Below are positions 1 to 7,021 of a stretch of 10,611 bases of DNA, in pieces. This DNA comes from Deltaproteobacteria bacterium (GTDB lineage: Bacteria; Desulfobacterota; JAENJC01), in NCBI GenBank assembly GCA_016208525.1, contig JACQYJ010000114.1:1-10611 (forward strand). The letters are read 5' to 3'. Position numbers and translations under genes: made by a program. Numbering within the stretch: the stretch's first letter is position 1; each line of letters begins with the position of its first letter. The notes below the pieces were generated by a model, which was not told the origin of the DNA, made no database searches, and worked only from the letters and a program-made list of their open reading frames with translations.

Positions 1-851
1 CGATAAAGAGGGGCTTGCCAAAGGCGGCCTTTGCAGGAAAAGCTTTCGTTGTAAAGATAACTGCCGCAAACAGCAAGAGGCGCCTCCCGTCAATATCCCT
101 GACATTTCAGGACCATACGGAGAAAAAGAGAGAGGCAGGAAGCCGCTACTTTCTTAAGATACCTCCAAATGGCAGGGAATCAGGGAGCTATCACTTTACA
201 TTCGAGGAGAGGGGATTGCACAGATTCGAGAACGGAAGGCTGGCGACAAAGTACCCTTTCGGCCTTTTTCTCAAATCAAGGGATGCAGGGGGTGAATCAG
301 AGATACTGGTATACCCGGGAATACTCGATGTGAAGGAGCTTTTAAGGGAGACCGGGGTAGATGAAGGGGAACTGGAGTCGAGTATAAAGGGACGTGGGAC
401 CGACCTCTACGGCCTGCGGGGGTACATATCTGGCGACGACAGGAGGGCCATCCACTGGAAGACATCTGCCAGGCTTTCGAAGCTGTATATCAGGGAATTT
501 GCCAGGGAAGATGCGAGGAAGGTTACACTGCTTCTTGATGACTGCATCCCAGAGGGTCTTGAGGAGTCACTGGAGAAGGGGATCGTAATTGCAGCCTCCC
601 TTGCATCCCACTTCCTGTATAAGGGATACCAGGTCGGCCTCGTGACATCCGGTGAGGATATCCCTCTTGGGATAGGGATGGAGCACCTTTTCAGGATACT
701 TCGCGCACTGGCGCTTCTCTCTCCAGGAAATGAAAGGGGAAAGCTCCTTGCATGGGTTGAAACGGGCGGGGTCCTTATCCTTCCATACGACAGCAAGGCA
801 TGGAATGGGAAAGAAGGGTCTTTTTCAAAGGTGATAAAGGTGACACAGTGA
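1..851 (+). CDS. DUF58 domain protein, 5' end outside window
   Basis: Partial gene. The frame is already open at base 3 and runs to TGA at 849-851. The TTG at 15 reads as an internal Leu (context IKRGLPKAAFAG) rather than a start, so the N-terminus, which usually carries two membrane helices in this family, lies upstream. The visible part has the hallmark DUF58 block at about 415-495: a GRGTDLYGLRGY stretch, then GDDRRAIHWK and SARLSKLYIREF, followed by a beta strand (VTLLLDD) of the von Willebrand A-like fold. DUF58 proteins are typically encoded with a MoxR-type AAA ATPase and a transmembrane transglutaminase. The latter follows here with a GTGA stop/start overlap, so the two genes are almost certainly cotranscribed and translationally coupled. 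The biochemical role of DUF58 is not established; an envelope-associated or chaperone-like role with the MoxR ATPase is inference. Confidence 0.9.
   Translation, partial: IKRGLPKAAFAGKAFVVKITAANSKRRLPSISLTFQDHTEKKREAGSRYFLKIPPNGRESGSYHFTFEERGLHRFENGRLATKYPFGLFLKSRDAGGESEILVYPGILDVKELLRETGVDEGELESSIKGRGTDLYGLRGYISGDDRRAIHWKTSARLSKLYIREFAREDARKVTLLLDDCIPEGLEESLEKGIVIAASLASHFLYKGYQVGLVTSGEDIPLGIGMEHLFRILRALALLSPGNERGKLLAWVETGGVLILPYDSKAWNGKEGSFSKVIKVTQ
836..850 (+). promoter_or_regulatory. Shine-Dalgarno and GTGA overlap deciding the transglutaminase start
   Basis: AAAGGTG lies about 5-6 nt before GTG 848, whose last two bases are the first two bases of the DUF58 stop TGA (849-851). This favours translational coupling and argues against the upstream ATG at 800. 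Confidence 0.6.
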
Positions 852-2884
852 GGTTCCACACATACTTTAAGACAGCATCGTACCTGCTGGTTTTTTCCGC
901 ATTCCTCTCCCTGTCCCTCACAGGGGAGATCGAAGCCCACTATATCGCTTTCATCACTCTTGGCCTGGCGGCATGCCTGATGCAGGAAAAGTTTGACCTT
1001 TCCCATTTTTCAAAGTGGATAATCGCAGTTTCCATCCCTTTCCTAATGGCCGACTTCCTTTTTATATCAAAGGATATCCTTTATGCGTTTACACATTTCC
1101 TCATCCTCTTGACCAACGCCAGACTCCTCTCTCTCCGGACGGACGCCGACTACAACCAGCTATTCCTTCTGACTTTTTTTGACCTGCTGGCAGCATCGGC
1201 CCTGACCATAAACCTCTCCTTCGCCTTTACCTTTACAATCTACCTCGTTTCTGTCACATGGGCGCTCCTCCTGTTCCATATTAAAAAAGAGGTGGAGGGG
1301 CGAATTGCGGAAAACAAGGAGCAGGCCCTTGAGGGGACTGTAACCATCCCCTTCTTCCTCGGGATAGGAGGGGTAGCTGTGCTGTCGCTGGTCATAACGC
1401 TGGGAATATTCTTCATACTCCCGAGGGCCGGGGTAGGCCTCTTTTCCAGGAAACCCGGCAAGGTCATGAAGACCTCCGGTTTTGGCGACAAGGTAGACTT
1501 CGGCGATATAGGGGCTTTGACCCTGGACCCTGCGACGGTCATGAGGGTGGAGCTCCCTGATTTTGAAAAAGGGCTCGGCAGTATATATCTCAGGGGGGCT
1601 GTGCTCGACTCCTTTAACGGTGTATCCTGGAAAAGGGAGAGGTCCAAACTCGCAGCCGTTAATAAAGAGGACAACGATTTTGTCATATCAAAGGGAGCCG
1701 GGCGCCTTGTAAGACAGGAGGTTATACTGGACCCGATTGACTCGCGTGTTGTCTTCGGGATGGAGAAGGTTGAGCGGCTGTCAGGGAGGTTTCAGGCCCT
1801 TTTTACAGATAGCTACAAAACTGTTTATCTGCCGGTCAATCCTTCCTCAAGGTTCCAGTACACCGTATATTCCGATACAAGAGTCCCAAACGGCAAAGAG
1901 CTGGACGCCGACAGGGGGCCATATAATTCCAAGGTGACAGACCTTTATGCAAAGCCGCCCTCCGGCTCGGTCAGGGTAAAGGAACTGGCATCTTCCATAA
2001 CTGCAAGCTCCGAGGGTGCATACCAGAAGGCAAGGGCGATAGAGAATTACCTGAAAAAAAACTATTCCTACACCCTGAGTTCCGATAGAGATGTATCCCT
2101 GCCGCCTGTGGAGGAGTTTTTGTTCAAGAACAAGGCCGGATACTGCGACCATTTTTCCACTGCAATGGCCCTGCTCTTAAGGGAAGTGGATGTGCCTGCA
2201 AGGCTTGTGACCGGGTATGTAACCGGAGAGTGGAACGACCTCGGAAGGTTCTATACGGTAAGGCAGAGGAACGCCCACTCATGGGTTGAGGTATACTTCC
2301 CGTCCCACGGGTGGGTCTCATTCGATCCCACGCCATCGGCAATGCCGGTTGAGGAGAGCATAACGGCAACTGCCATAGGCCGGTATATCGCATATATAAG
2401 GCTCAAATGGGACCGCTATATCATAAACTTCACCTTCCAGGACCAGGTGAATGCGGCAAAGGAGGCAAGGAGGAGGAGTGAAGCCGGGAGGGAGAGCGTC
2501 CTGGGGCTTATCGCCTTAATAAAGCTCAAGAGCGCCACAGTTATGAAGCCGTTCGCAGTTTCCATTGCAACCATCGTCCTTATCTATCTCTCATTAAAAT
2601 GGAGACGAAGTAAAAGGGATCAGCGATACAAACTTAGCAATAAAGGGTCTGTGCCTTTTTACCAGGAGATGCTCCGGGTGCTGGCAAAGAGAGGGGTGAT
2701 AAAGTCTGAGGGAATGACCCCAAGGGAGTTTGCCCGGATGGTTACGGCTGAAAGAGGTTCTGTTTATGGCAGCATTACAGAAATTACAGCGGCCTTTGAG
2801 AAGGTAAGATACGGCGGATTTACCCTTGGAGCGGGGGAGATGGATTCAATCAACCGCATTTTGGAAAGGATGAGGAAGGTATGA
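848..2884 (+). CDS. TgpA-type transmembrane transglutaminase-like protein
   Basis: About 678 aa from GTG 848. The N-terminal ~190 residues are six or seven hydrophobic helices (roughly 11-25, 31-45, 57-73, 78-95, 104-144, 168-191), matching the DUF3488/TgpA N-terminal domain. A long extracytoplasmic region carries the transglutaminase core with a complete Cys-His-Asp triad: Cys433 in AGYCDHFSTAM, His477 in NAHSWVEVYF and Asp493 in VSFDPTP. A further helix at ~567-587 ends in basic residues (KWRRSKRD), with a DUF4129-like cytoplasmic tail behind it. Length and domain order are normal for the family. The GTG start is preferred because it overlaps the upstream TGA (GTGA) and has AAAGGTG just upstream. 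An ATG at 800 would overlap DUF58 by 52 nt with a poor Shine-Dalgarno, and VRFHTYFKTASYLLV resembles family N-termini. Known for the family: membrane proteins with a periplasmic catalytic domain. The substrate here is unknown. Confidence 0.93.
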   Translation: MRFHTYFKTASYLLVFSAFLSLSLTGEIEAHYIAFITLGLAACLMQEKFDLSHFSKWIIAVSIPFLMADFLFISKDILYAFTHFLILLTNARLLSLRTDADYNQLFLLTFFDLLAASALTINLSFAFTFTIYLVSVTWALLLFHIKKEVEGRIAENKEQALEGTVTIPFFLGIGGVAVLSLVITLGIFFILPRAGVGLFSRKPGKVMKTSGFGDKVDFGDIGALTLDPATVMRVELPDFEKGLGSIYLRGAVLDSFNGVSWKRERSKLAAVNKEDNDFVISKGAGRLVRQEVILDPIDSRVVFGMEKVERLSGRFQALFTDSYKTVYLPVNPSSRFQYTVYSDTRVPNGKELDADRGPYNSKVTDLYAKPPSGSVRVKELASSITASSEGAYQKARAIENYLKKNYSYTLSSDRDVSLPPVEEFLFKNKAGYCDHFSTAMALLLREVDVPARLVTGYVTGEWNDLGRFYTVRQRNAHSWVEVYFPSHGWVSFDPTPSAMPVEESITATAIGRYIAYIRLKWDRYIINFTFQDQVNAAKEARRRSEAGRESVLGLIALIKLKSATVMKPFAVSIATIVLIYLSLKWRRSKRDQRYKLSNKGSVPFYQEMLRVLAKRGVIKSEGMTPREFARMVTAERGSVYGSITEITAAFEKVRYGGFTLGAGEMDSINRILERMRKV

Positions 2885-2929
2885 CACCTAAATCCTGCAA
2901 TCGAACCACAGAGCAACGCAGGAAACCCT

Positions 2930-3631
2930 TTAATACCACTTAAAAAGCCCCTTGTATATTTCATCTGCCAGCTTCTTTAGCTCTGCCGCTTTTTCTTTTG
3001 ATTCTGCAAGCGCTTTTTTGGAGTCTATATAATCCTTAACCCCCTCCAATTCCTTTGTGTTGATCTCTATCCAATCCCTGATTATTCCCTCTGTCACCTC
3101 TATGTGAAACTGGAATGCATAGGCATTATTGCCTATCCTGAATGCCTGATTCTGGAATAATTCCGAGGATGCAAGCCTTACAGCGCCTTGCGGGATATCA
3201 AATGTGTCTCCATGCCACTGGAAGACCTCAATCTCTTTTGGCAATCCCTTAAAGGCCGGATCTATCTTTGCCTCATCTGTGAGATTCAGGGGGTACCATC
3301 CGATCTCTTTTTTCTGTCCTTTTGTAACCTCTGCTCCGGCTGCCTTAGCCATAAGCTGGGCGCCAAGACATACACCTATCATCGGCAGCTTCTTTGCCAA
3401 TGCCTCTTTTATCAGCCTGTCCTCATCCTTCAAAAATGGGTATTCTGTCTCCTCATATACGTTCATAGGACCACCCATGATTATCAGCCCTCCGCAGCCT
3501 TCAAGGTTTATCGGCGCTCCCCCTTCGTAAAGGTTTACCTCTCTGTATTTTATACCGAGAGCCTTCAGTGGTTCTGTCAGAGTCCCCGGTCCCTCGAAGG
3601 AGACGTGTTTAAAGATCAAGACCTCCCTCAT
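2930..3631 (-). CDS. Class I glutamine amidotransferase (GuaA-N-like)
   Basis: 233 aa, a stand-alone class I glutamine amidotransferase domain resembling the glutaminase half of GMP synthase (COG0518-like). The oxyanion-strand motif is at LIIMGGPMNVYEE (about 49-61). The nucleophile Cys88 sits in the elbow GVCLGAQLMA, and the catalytic dyad is His176/Glu178 in AFQFHIEVT, so the hydrolytic triad is complete. There is no synthetase (ATP pyrophosphatase) domain, so it is not GuaA. Such free-standing proteins hydrolyse glutamine or gamma-glutamyl compounds, or supply ammonia to an unidentified partner. The ATG is preceded by GGAGG about 9 nt upstream. It is the last gene of the long minus-strand run, 64 nt after the methyltransferase gene, and is convergent with the transglutaminase gene 45 nt away. 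The physiological substrate cannot be read from the sequence. Confidence 0.92.
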   Translation of the reverse strand: MREVLIFKHVSFEGPGTLTEPLKALGIKYREVNLYEGGAPINLEGCGGLIIMGGPMNVYEETEYPFLKDEDRLIKEALAKKLPMIGVCLGAQLMAKAAGAEVTKGQKKEIGWYPLNLTDEAKIDPAFKGLPKEIEVFQWHGDTFDIPQGAVRLASSELFQNQAFRIGNNAYAFQFHIEVTEGIIRDWIEINTKELEGVKDYIDSKKALAESKEKAAELKKLADEIYKGLFKWY

Positions 3632-3695
3632 CTCTTTTTTCCTCCTTCCGATGCCTATTCACCAACCACCCCGCACTTCGTGCTCCCCTCCTTAG

Positions 3696-4445
3696 CTAAT
3701 GTAAATCCGGGACAGTCCCCTCAATTGTTTCATCAATATGACTAAGGAATCCCCTTAGAATCCGCACTTCTCTGTCATCCAGCCGGGCCCTTCCGAACAT
3801 CTGTCTGAAGGCTAACATTATGAGCTTCGGGTTCTGCTTATTAAAAAAACGAATCTCGTCAACTGTTTGTTCAAGTTGTTCGTAAAAGTTTTCAAGGTCT
3901 GCGACATCTGCCAGTTTTTCCTTATTAACGGAATGGAGCCTGGCCCCGGCTGCCACAAAAAGCTCATAGGCCACAACCATGACGGCATGGGAGAGGTTCA
4001 GGGATGGGAAGGCGTCTGAAGAAGGTATGGAGATCAGTTCATTACAGAGGGCAATATCGTCATTGTCAAGGCCGTTTACCTCCCTGCCGAAGACAATCCC
4101 TATCCGATTTTCCGAGAGGAGTGGGACGACTCTTTCAGCGGCCTCTCTTGCAGTGTAGAGGTTCTTCCTGTGGTGCCCGCCTATCTGCCGTGTGGTCCCA
4201 TAAACCAGACCGTGGCCTGCAACAGCCTTTTTCAGGGTAGGGAATACCTCAGCCCTCTCCAGTATGCCGTGGGCCCCGGCAGCCATTCTGAGGGCATCTC
4301 CGTTTTTGTATTCGGGGGGACGCACAAGTATCAGTCTGGAAAGCCCCATATTCATCATGCACCTTGCTATGGAGCCTATGTTCCCAGGGGTCTTGGTCTT
4401 TACGAGGATTACGCTGATATTTTCAAGGTTAGAAATTTGATTCAT
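3696..4445 (-). CDS. trmJ: SPOUT RNA 2'-O-methyltransferase, TrmJ/TrmH group 1 family
   Basis: 249 aa. It shows the SpoU/TrmH-type trefoil-knot SAM-dependent methyltransferase motifs in order: motif 1 TPGNIGSIARCMMNMG at 19-34 with Asn22 and the likely catalytic Arg28, motif 2 IGIVFGREVNGLDNDD at 115-130, and motif 3 ISIPSSDAFPSLNLSHAV at 138-155. The SSDAFPSLNLSHAV form is typical of the TrmJ group, which methylates the ribose at position 32 in the tRNA anticodon loop. The C-terminal ~80 residues form a helical extension containing the EQTVDEIRFFNKQNPK and RMFGRARLDDREVRILRGFLSHI stretches usual in this group. It starts 3 nt after the stop of the upstream DRTGG gene and has no obvious Shine-Dalgarno of its own, so translational coupling is likely. 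Family assignment is strong; the exact tRNA target (versus another RNA) is inferred. Confidence 0.9.
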   Translation of the reverse strand: MNQISNLENISVILVKTKTPGNIGSIARCMMNMGLSRLILVRPPEYKNGDALRMAAGAHGILERAEVFPTLKKAVAGHGLVYGTTRQIGGHHRKNLYTAREAAERVVPLLSENRIGIVFGREVNGLDNDDIALCNELISIPSSDAFPSLNLSHAVMVVAYELFVAAGARLHSVNKEKLADVADLENFYEQLEQTVDEIRFFNKQNPKLIMLAFRQMFGRARLDDREVRILRGFLSHIDETIEGTVPDLH

Positions 4446-4448
4446 GAG

Positions 4449-5516
4449 CTACTTTGACAGCCCAAGTTTATTATAAAGAAGGTCGAAATTAAAGTGGGCG
4501 GCAAGCAAATCCTTTGCCCTCTCGATCTTTTTCTCACCGCTGAAATGGGTCTTCCCAACAAGGCCCTCAACCTTTTCGACTGTGCTCAAAGTATCCTCCC
4601 TGACAACAAGGATAGGGACTCCAATCATCATCGCCTTTCCAACAACCACCTCGCTGGGGTTCTGATCTCCGGTAAGGATGAGGCACCTGGTGGATGTCTC
4701 AAGCGCTGCTATCTGTATGTCGCTCCGTTGACCGCCTGTAATAACCGCCTTGTTCAAGGTCTTACGGAAATACTTCATAGCCGAATCAACGTCCATGGCC
4801 CCTATGCTGAACCTCTCCACATAGTGGTCCAAGGCATCTTCGCAGCAGAGGAGCCTGGCGTTCAATGCGTTCTGGAGCGCCTTCACACTCACCGCGCCGA
4901 GAAAAGGGTCCATCGGTATCGTGCCCATCACATCTATCCCTTTTGACTTGAAAAACGGGACCAGAAGGTCGTTGACATGGGCTGCCGCCTTTGACGGCAG
5001 ATGATTAATGACTATTCCTATCATCCTGTCCCTGAGGACATTGCCAGCGGTAAGGATACAGTCCGTACAGACCTCATTCTCATAACGGTCAACAACAAGG
5101 GCCTTCGCATCCAGCAGTTTCATTATTTTTACAGGGGCCAGGTCCAGATAAGCGCCGTCATAAAGTGTATCGGTTCCCTCTACCAGCATTACCTCCTTCC
5201 CCTGCGAGAGCTTGGTGAAGGCGGCCGCGACCTTATCCGCAAGCTTCAAGTCAGCGCCCTGAAGCGCCTTAATAAATATATCCTGGGTCATCGTTACAGG
5301 ACAGATATCATTCAGAGCGTCATCAAGACCCAGCGCCTCCTTCATCATAACAGCATCCTCATCCTCCGGTATGCCGTCGCATGAAGAGGTGCACTTGCCG
5401 AGGGGCTTCATGTAACCAACCTTGTACCCTTCGGCCTTTAGCCTCATGGCCAGCGCCATGGCAATCATCCCTTTGCCGGAAAACTCGTTGATTGAGCCTA
5501 TGTACAGGGTCTTCAT
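4449..5516 (-). CDS. BioD-like P-loop + DRTGG domain protein
   Basis: 355 aa from ATG 5516. The N-terminal ~210 residues form a dethiobiotin-synthetase-like P-loop domain: a deviant Walker A GSINEFSGKG (7-16), MKPLGK (37-42), VMLVEGTD (109-116) and VVDRYENEVCTDCIL (141-155). The C-terminal part (~215-330) is a DRTGG domain, the module also found between the P-loop and catalytic domains of long bacterial phosphotransacetylases; its signature reads ITGGQRSDIQIAAL (259-272). No phosphotransacetylase catalytic domain is present, so this is not Pta although databases often call it 'phosphotransacetylase family'. It resembles a free-standing sensory or regulatory half. Being in the same run as an ADP-forming acyl-CoA synthetase suggests a role in acetyl/acyl-CoA metabolism (inference). 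Start: GGAGG at 5527-5523 lies 6 nt before ATG 5516, whereas an upstream TTG at 5522 would have no spacing. The residue after the Walker A Lys is Gly, not Ser/Thr. Confidence 0.88.
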   Translation of the reverse strand: MKTLYIGSINEFSGKGMIAMALAMRLKAEGYKVGYMKPLGKCTSSCDGIPEDEDAVMMKEALGLDDALNDICPVTMTQDIFIKALQGADLKLADKVAAAFTKLSQGKEVMLVEGTDTLYDGAYLDLAPVKIMKLLDAKALVVDRYENEVCTDCILTAGNVLRDRMIGIVINHLPSKAAAHVNDLLVPFFKSKGIDVMGTIPMDPFLGAVSVKALQNALNARLLCCEDALDHYVERFSIGAMDVDSAMKYFRKTLNKAVITGGQRSDIQIAALETSTRCLILTGDQNPSEVVVGKAMMIGVPILVVREDTLSTVEKVEGLVGKTHFSGEKKIERAKDLLAAHFNFDLLYNKLGLSK

Positions 5517-5522
5517 TTTCAA

Positions 5523-5527
5523 CCTCC
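5523..5527 (-). promoter_or_regulatory. Shine-Dalgarno fixing the DRTGG protein start
   Basis: GGAGG on the minus strand with a 6-nt spacer to ATG 5516. It lies in the 35-nt gap after the YgiT gene, so the DRTGG gene keeps its own strong ribosome binding site downstream of the accessory block. Confidence 0.7.
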
Positions 5528-5551
5528 TCTTTAACTGCCGTTGAGCATTTT

Positions 5552-5785
5552 TCAGGCTGCTACAAAATCAGCAACAGGGACAGTGCGCTTTATGGCAAAA
5601 CTCTTACTATGCAGCTTGATGCGGTCGATTTCGTGAAGTGTCTCAGCCTCCAAATAGCTTTCTCCACAATGCAGACAGGTGACAACAGGTATATTTTCTA
5701 TAACCAGTATTTCTTTTCCTTTACCGTATGTCCTGGCAACCTTATGTGTCCGTACCCCTTCTTTCCCGCAAATATCGCACTTCAT
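5552..5785 (-). CDS. YgiT-type zinc finger protein (putative antitoxin), pair 1
   Basis: 77 aa from ATG 5785. Two zinc-ligand pairs are visible: Cys3-x2-Cys6 (MKCDICGKEG) and a second CxxC in VVTCLHCGESYLEAET, which is the MqsA/YgiT N-terminal zinc-finger pattern. Only a short helical tail follows (LHEIDRIKLHSKSFAIKR). The DNA-binding HTH domain of full-length MqsA is absent, so if it autoregulates it does so differently. A TTG 15 nt upstream (5800) would add MGGNH, but MKCxxC is the usual start and matches the second YgiT protein in this window. It follows the DUF4258 gene with 15 nt between, the toxin-first/antitoxin-second order of mqsRA. The antitoxin role is inferred from family and arrangement. 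Confidence 0.85.
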   Translation of the reverse strand: MKCDICGKEGVRTHKVARTYGKGKEILVIENIPVVTCLHCGESYLEAETLHEIDRIKLHSKSFAIKRTVPVADFVAA

Positions 5786-5800
5786 ATGATTCCCCCCCAA

Positions 5801-6082
5801 TTATAGAGCATATACCGTGATTATAACCAATTTGCCAGTTGGACTCAACTTGGCAATAACCTCAACTTCCTTGCCGTCAACAGTTTGACCGGTTATCCGA
5901 TATTTCCACTCAGCAGAGACTTTATCTTTCTGGCGTTCCACTATTTTACCGGTAAGTATACCACGTTCAACATCGTAAATTGAGAGGCAATCATTGTTCA
6001 TCTCTTCTTCCCCGTGAATGGACATCACGTATTTCCGCTCCCGAACCTTATCTCTCATCTCCTTCAAAATCCCGTCAAACAT
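5801..6082 (-). CDS. DUF4258 protein (putative toxin), pair 1
   Basis: 93 aa from ATG 6082. It matches the DUF4258 pattern: an N-terminal helix, YVMSIHGEEEMNND (conserved His and acidic residues), LSIYDVERGILTGKIVERQ, a beta-rich core WKYRITGQTVDGKEVEVIAKL, and the closing LVIITVY strand. It is encoded directly upstream of a YgiT zinc-finger gene, a recurrent pairing that looks like a type II toxin-antitoxin module with an MqsR-like small toxin. That function is an inference; no catalytic residues are established that I can point to. Start choice: AAAGGA at 6093-6088 sits 5 nt before ATG 6082. The frame stays open to a GTG at 6124, but that codon has no Shine-Dalgarno (its upstream sequence is a T-rich run), so the shorter form is preferred. 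Confidence 0.82.
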   Translation of the reverse strand: MFDGILKEMRDKVRERKYVMSIHGEEEMNNDCLSIYDVERGILTGKIVERQKDKVSAEWKYRITGQTVDGKEVEVIAKLSPTGKLVIITVYAL

Positions 6083-6187
6083 TGCAATCCTTTCTTTTCC
6101 AGCAGCCCATTTCGCACCAATCACAAATAAAAAACAAAAAGGAGGAGCCGCAAAGCCGCGTGTTATCGCAAGTTGTAGGCAATATCC

Positions 6188-6409
6188 TTAAGCTGCTTTC
6201 CGGTGTTTTCCGCTTATGGATATAGGATTTAAGTTAATGTGGCTCTCTGAAAGAATTTTTTTAAGATACTCGCTTGGAGGTAAATCTTTCACCTCACGGT
6301 AAATCCGCTCCTTCCATTCCCAAACTTCATCAAGGACTTATCATATCTCTTCATCAGACACCTCCATTGGGGTTATCAACTCCAGTCTTTTGGAATACCC
6401 CTCTTTCAT
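6188..6409 (-). pseudogene. Broken third small gene of TA-like operon (two in-frame stops)
   Basis: Reading in one frame from ATG 6409 gives MKEGYSKRLELITPMEVSDE plus EI, then tandem stops TGA (6343-6341) and TAA (6340-6338). In the same frame it continues as VLDEVWEWKERIYREVKDLP, a charged helical stretch with PPSEYLKKILSESH, ending at TAA 6190-6188. The two halves join without any frame change, so this looks like one ~73-codon gene inactivated by nonsense changes. The ATG lies 2 nt after the stop of the second YgiT gene, so it was probably the third gene of that operon. I do not recognise the family with certainty; the WEWK-rich short helical protein resembles small conserved hypotheticals seen with toxin-antitoxin loci. 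The N-terminal 22 aa might still be translated as a peptide. Confidence 0.6.
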
Positions 6410-6411
6410 AT

Positions 6412-6657
6412 TTATGCGAAATGACTCGTCTCATACATCAAGACTTTGCCGACCTCTTTCAGTTCTGTCTTGGTTTTAATGAGTTTATCTTCGACTTCTT
6501 CCAGGAACTGGACAGTACGCCTGTCATAGTATCGCTCTCCGCATGTTTTGCAGACAGGAACTTTTATAGGGATATAGACAATGTCATTGCCGACAGGAAA
6601 TTCTTCTTTCACGTCTGTGGCCTTAATTTCATCGCCATGACAAATTACGCATTTCAT
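6412..6657 (-). CDS. YgiT-type zinc finger protein (putative antitoxin), pair 2
   Basis: 81 aa. Zinc-ligand pairs are Cys3-x2-Cys6 (MKCVICHGDEI) and Cys36-x2-Cys39 (VPVCKTCGERYYDRRT), the YgiT/MqsA N-terminal zinc finger. The rest is one charged helix (FLEEVEDKLIKTKTELKEVGKVL, about 51-73) with no HTH domain. It starts 26 nt after the DUF4258 gene stop and has GAGGAG about 9 nt before its ATG. The stop is 2 nt before the start of the broken third gene, giving the order DUF4258, YgiT, third gene. It is only distantly similar to the first YgiT protein (shared MKCxIC and CxxCGExY), so the two pairs are not a recent tandem duplication. The antitoxin role is inferred. Confidence 0.86.
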   Translation of the reverse strand: MKCVICHGDEIKATDVKEEFPVGNDIVYIPIKVPVCKTCGERYYDRRTVQFLEEVEDKLIKTKTELKEVGKVLMYETSHFA

Positions 6658-6683
6658 ATCTTTTTTCTCCTCTTGTAGTCTAT

Positions 6684-6980
6684 CTATAACCCAGGATCAG
6701 GCTGATAGACGGTGATTATGATTGACAGATTTTCTTCTTCGTTATAAGCGCAAACTATATGTAAAGGACGATCAGATGTCGTCCTTCCATATATCAAGAC
6801 ACTGGGATATGGCCTATCCTCTGGATATTCTTCGATGACCTCCCCGGAACAAACCGCTTCATACACCTCATGCTCAAATATCCGACCGAACTCTTCGATC
6901 TCCATCTCTACTTTAGCATGTCTGCTATAAAAAACAGAGTTGATTTCAAAACTATCCCGTATTTTCTGCATCCAATTCAC
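6684..6980 (-). CDS. DUF4258 protein (putative toxin), pair 2
   Basis: 98 aa from GTG 6980 (or 95 aa from ATG 6971). DUF4258 signature: FYSRHAKVEMEIEEF (conserved His and a Glu-Met pair), EVYEAVCSGEVIEEYPEDRPYP, a central VLIYGRTTSDRPLHIVCAY strand pair, and the family-typical C-terminus IIITVYQPDP. Paired with the downstream YgiT gene, it forms the second toxin-antitoxin-like module of the block. A GAGGTGA about 9 nt upstream of GTG 6980 supports that start, and that ribosome binding site lies inside the 19-nt repeat shared with the end of the acyl-CoA synthetase gene. Toxicity and target are unknown; an mRNA-interferase-type activity by analogy with MqsR is speculative. Confidence 0.82.
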   Translation of the reverse strand: MNWMQKIRDSFEINSVFYSRHAKVEMEIEEFGRIFEHEVYEAVCSGEVIEEYPEDRPYPSVLIYGRTTSDRPLHIVCAYNEEENLSIIITVYQPDPGL

Positions 6981-6989
6981 AGAGTTTAA

Positions 6990-7008
6990 TCACCTCATTC
7001 CAGCGTCA
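6990..7008. repeat. 19-nt direct repeat flanking ORF6N gene, copy B
   Basis: TCACCTCATTCCAGCGTCA. It matches copy A at 7910-7928 in 18 of 19 positions, in the same orientation, 920 nt away. On the minus strand it reads (G)TG-ACG-CTG-GAA-TGA followed by GGTGA, i.e. the Thr-Leu-Glu-stop that ends the acyl-CoA synthetase gene, with a different stop codon. It also supplies the likely Shine-Dalgarno of the second DUF4258 gene. Confidence 0.85.
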
Positions 7009-7021
7009 CCTTTTTTACTCA

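Noticed and set aside
407..1006. 199-aa minus-strand open frame opposite the DUF58/transglutaminase junction
   Set aside because: It covers parts of two clear plus-strand genes and has no domain signal.
2885..2929. Possible bidirectional terminator between the convergent genes
   Set aside because: Only a CCTGC/GCAGG 5-bp pairing with a 19-nt loop and no T run; nothing supportable despite the expected location.
3671..3685. GCAC-TTC-GTGC hairpin between the methyltransferase and amidotransferase genes
   Set aside because: The stem is 4-5 bp and no T tract follows; too weak to call a terminator.
3188..3745. 185-aa plus-strand open frame opposite the amidotransferase gene
   Set aside because: The minus strand carries a complete amidotransferase with its full catalytic triad, and the opposite frame shows no motif or ribosome binding site.
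6130..6160. GC-rich GCCGC-AAA-GCCGC next to a T-rich run, possible terminator on the minus strand
   Set aside because: The two GCCGC words are direct, not inverted, so only about 3 bp could pair; not a convincing terminator.
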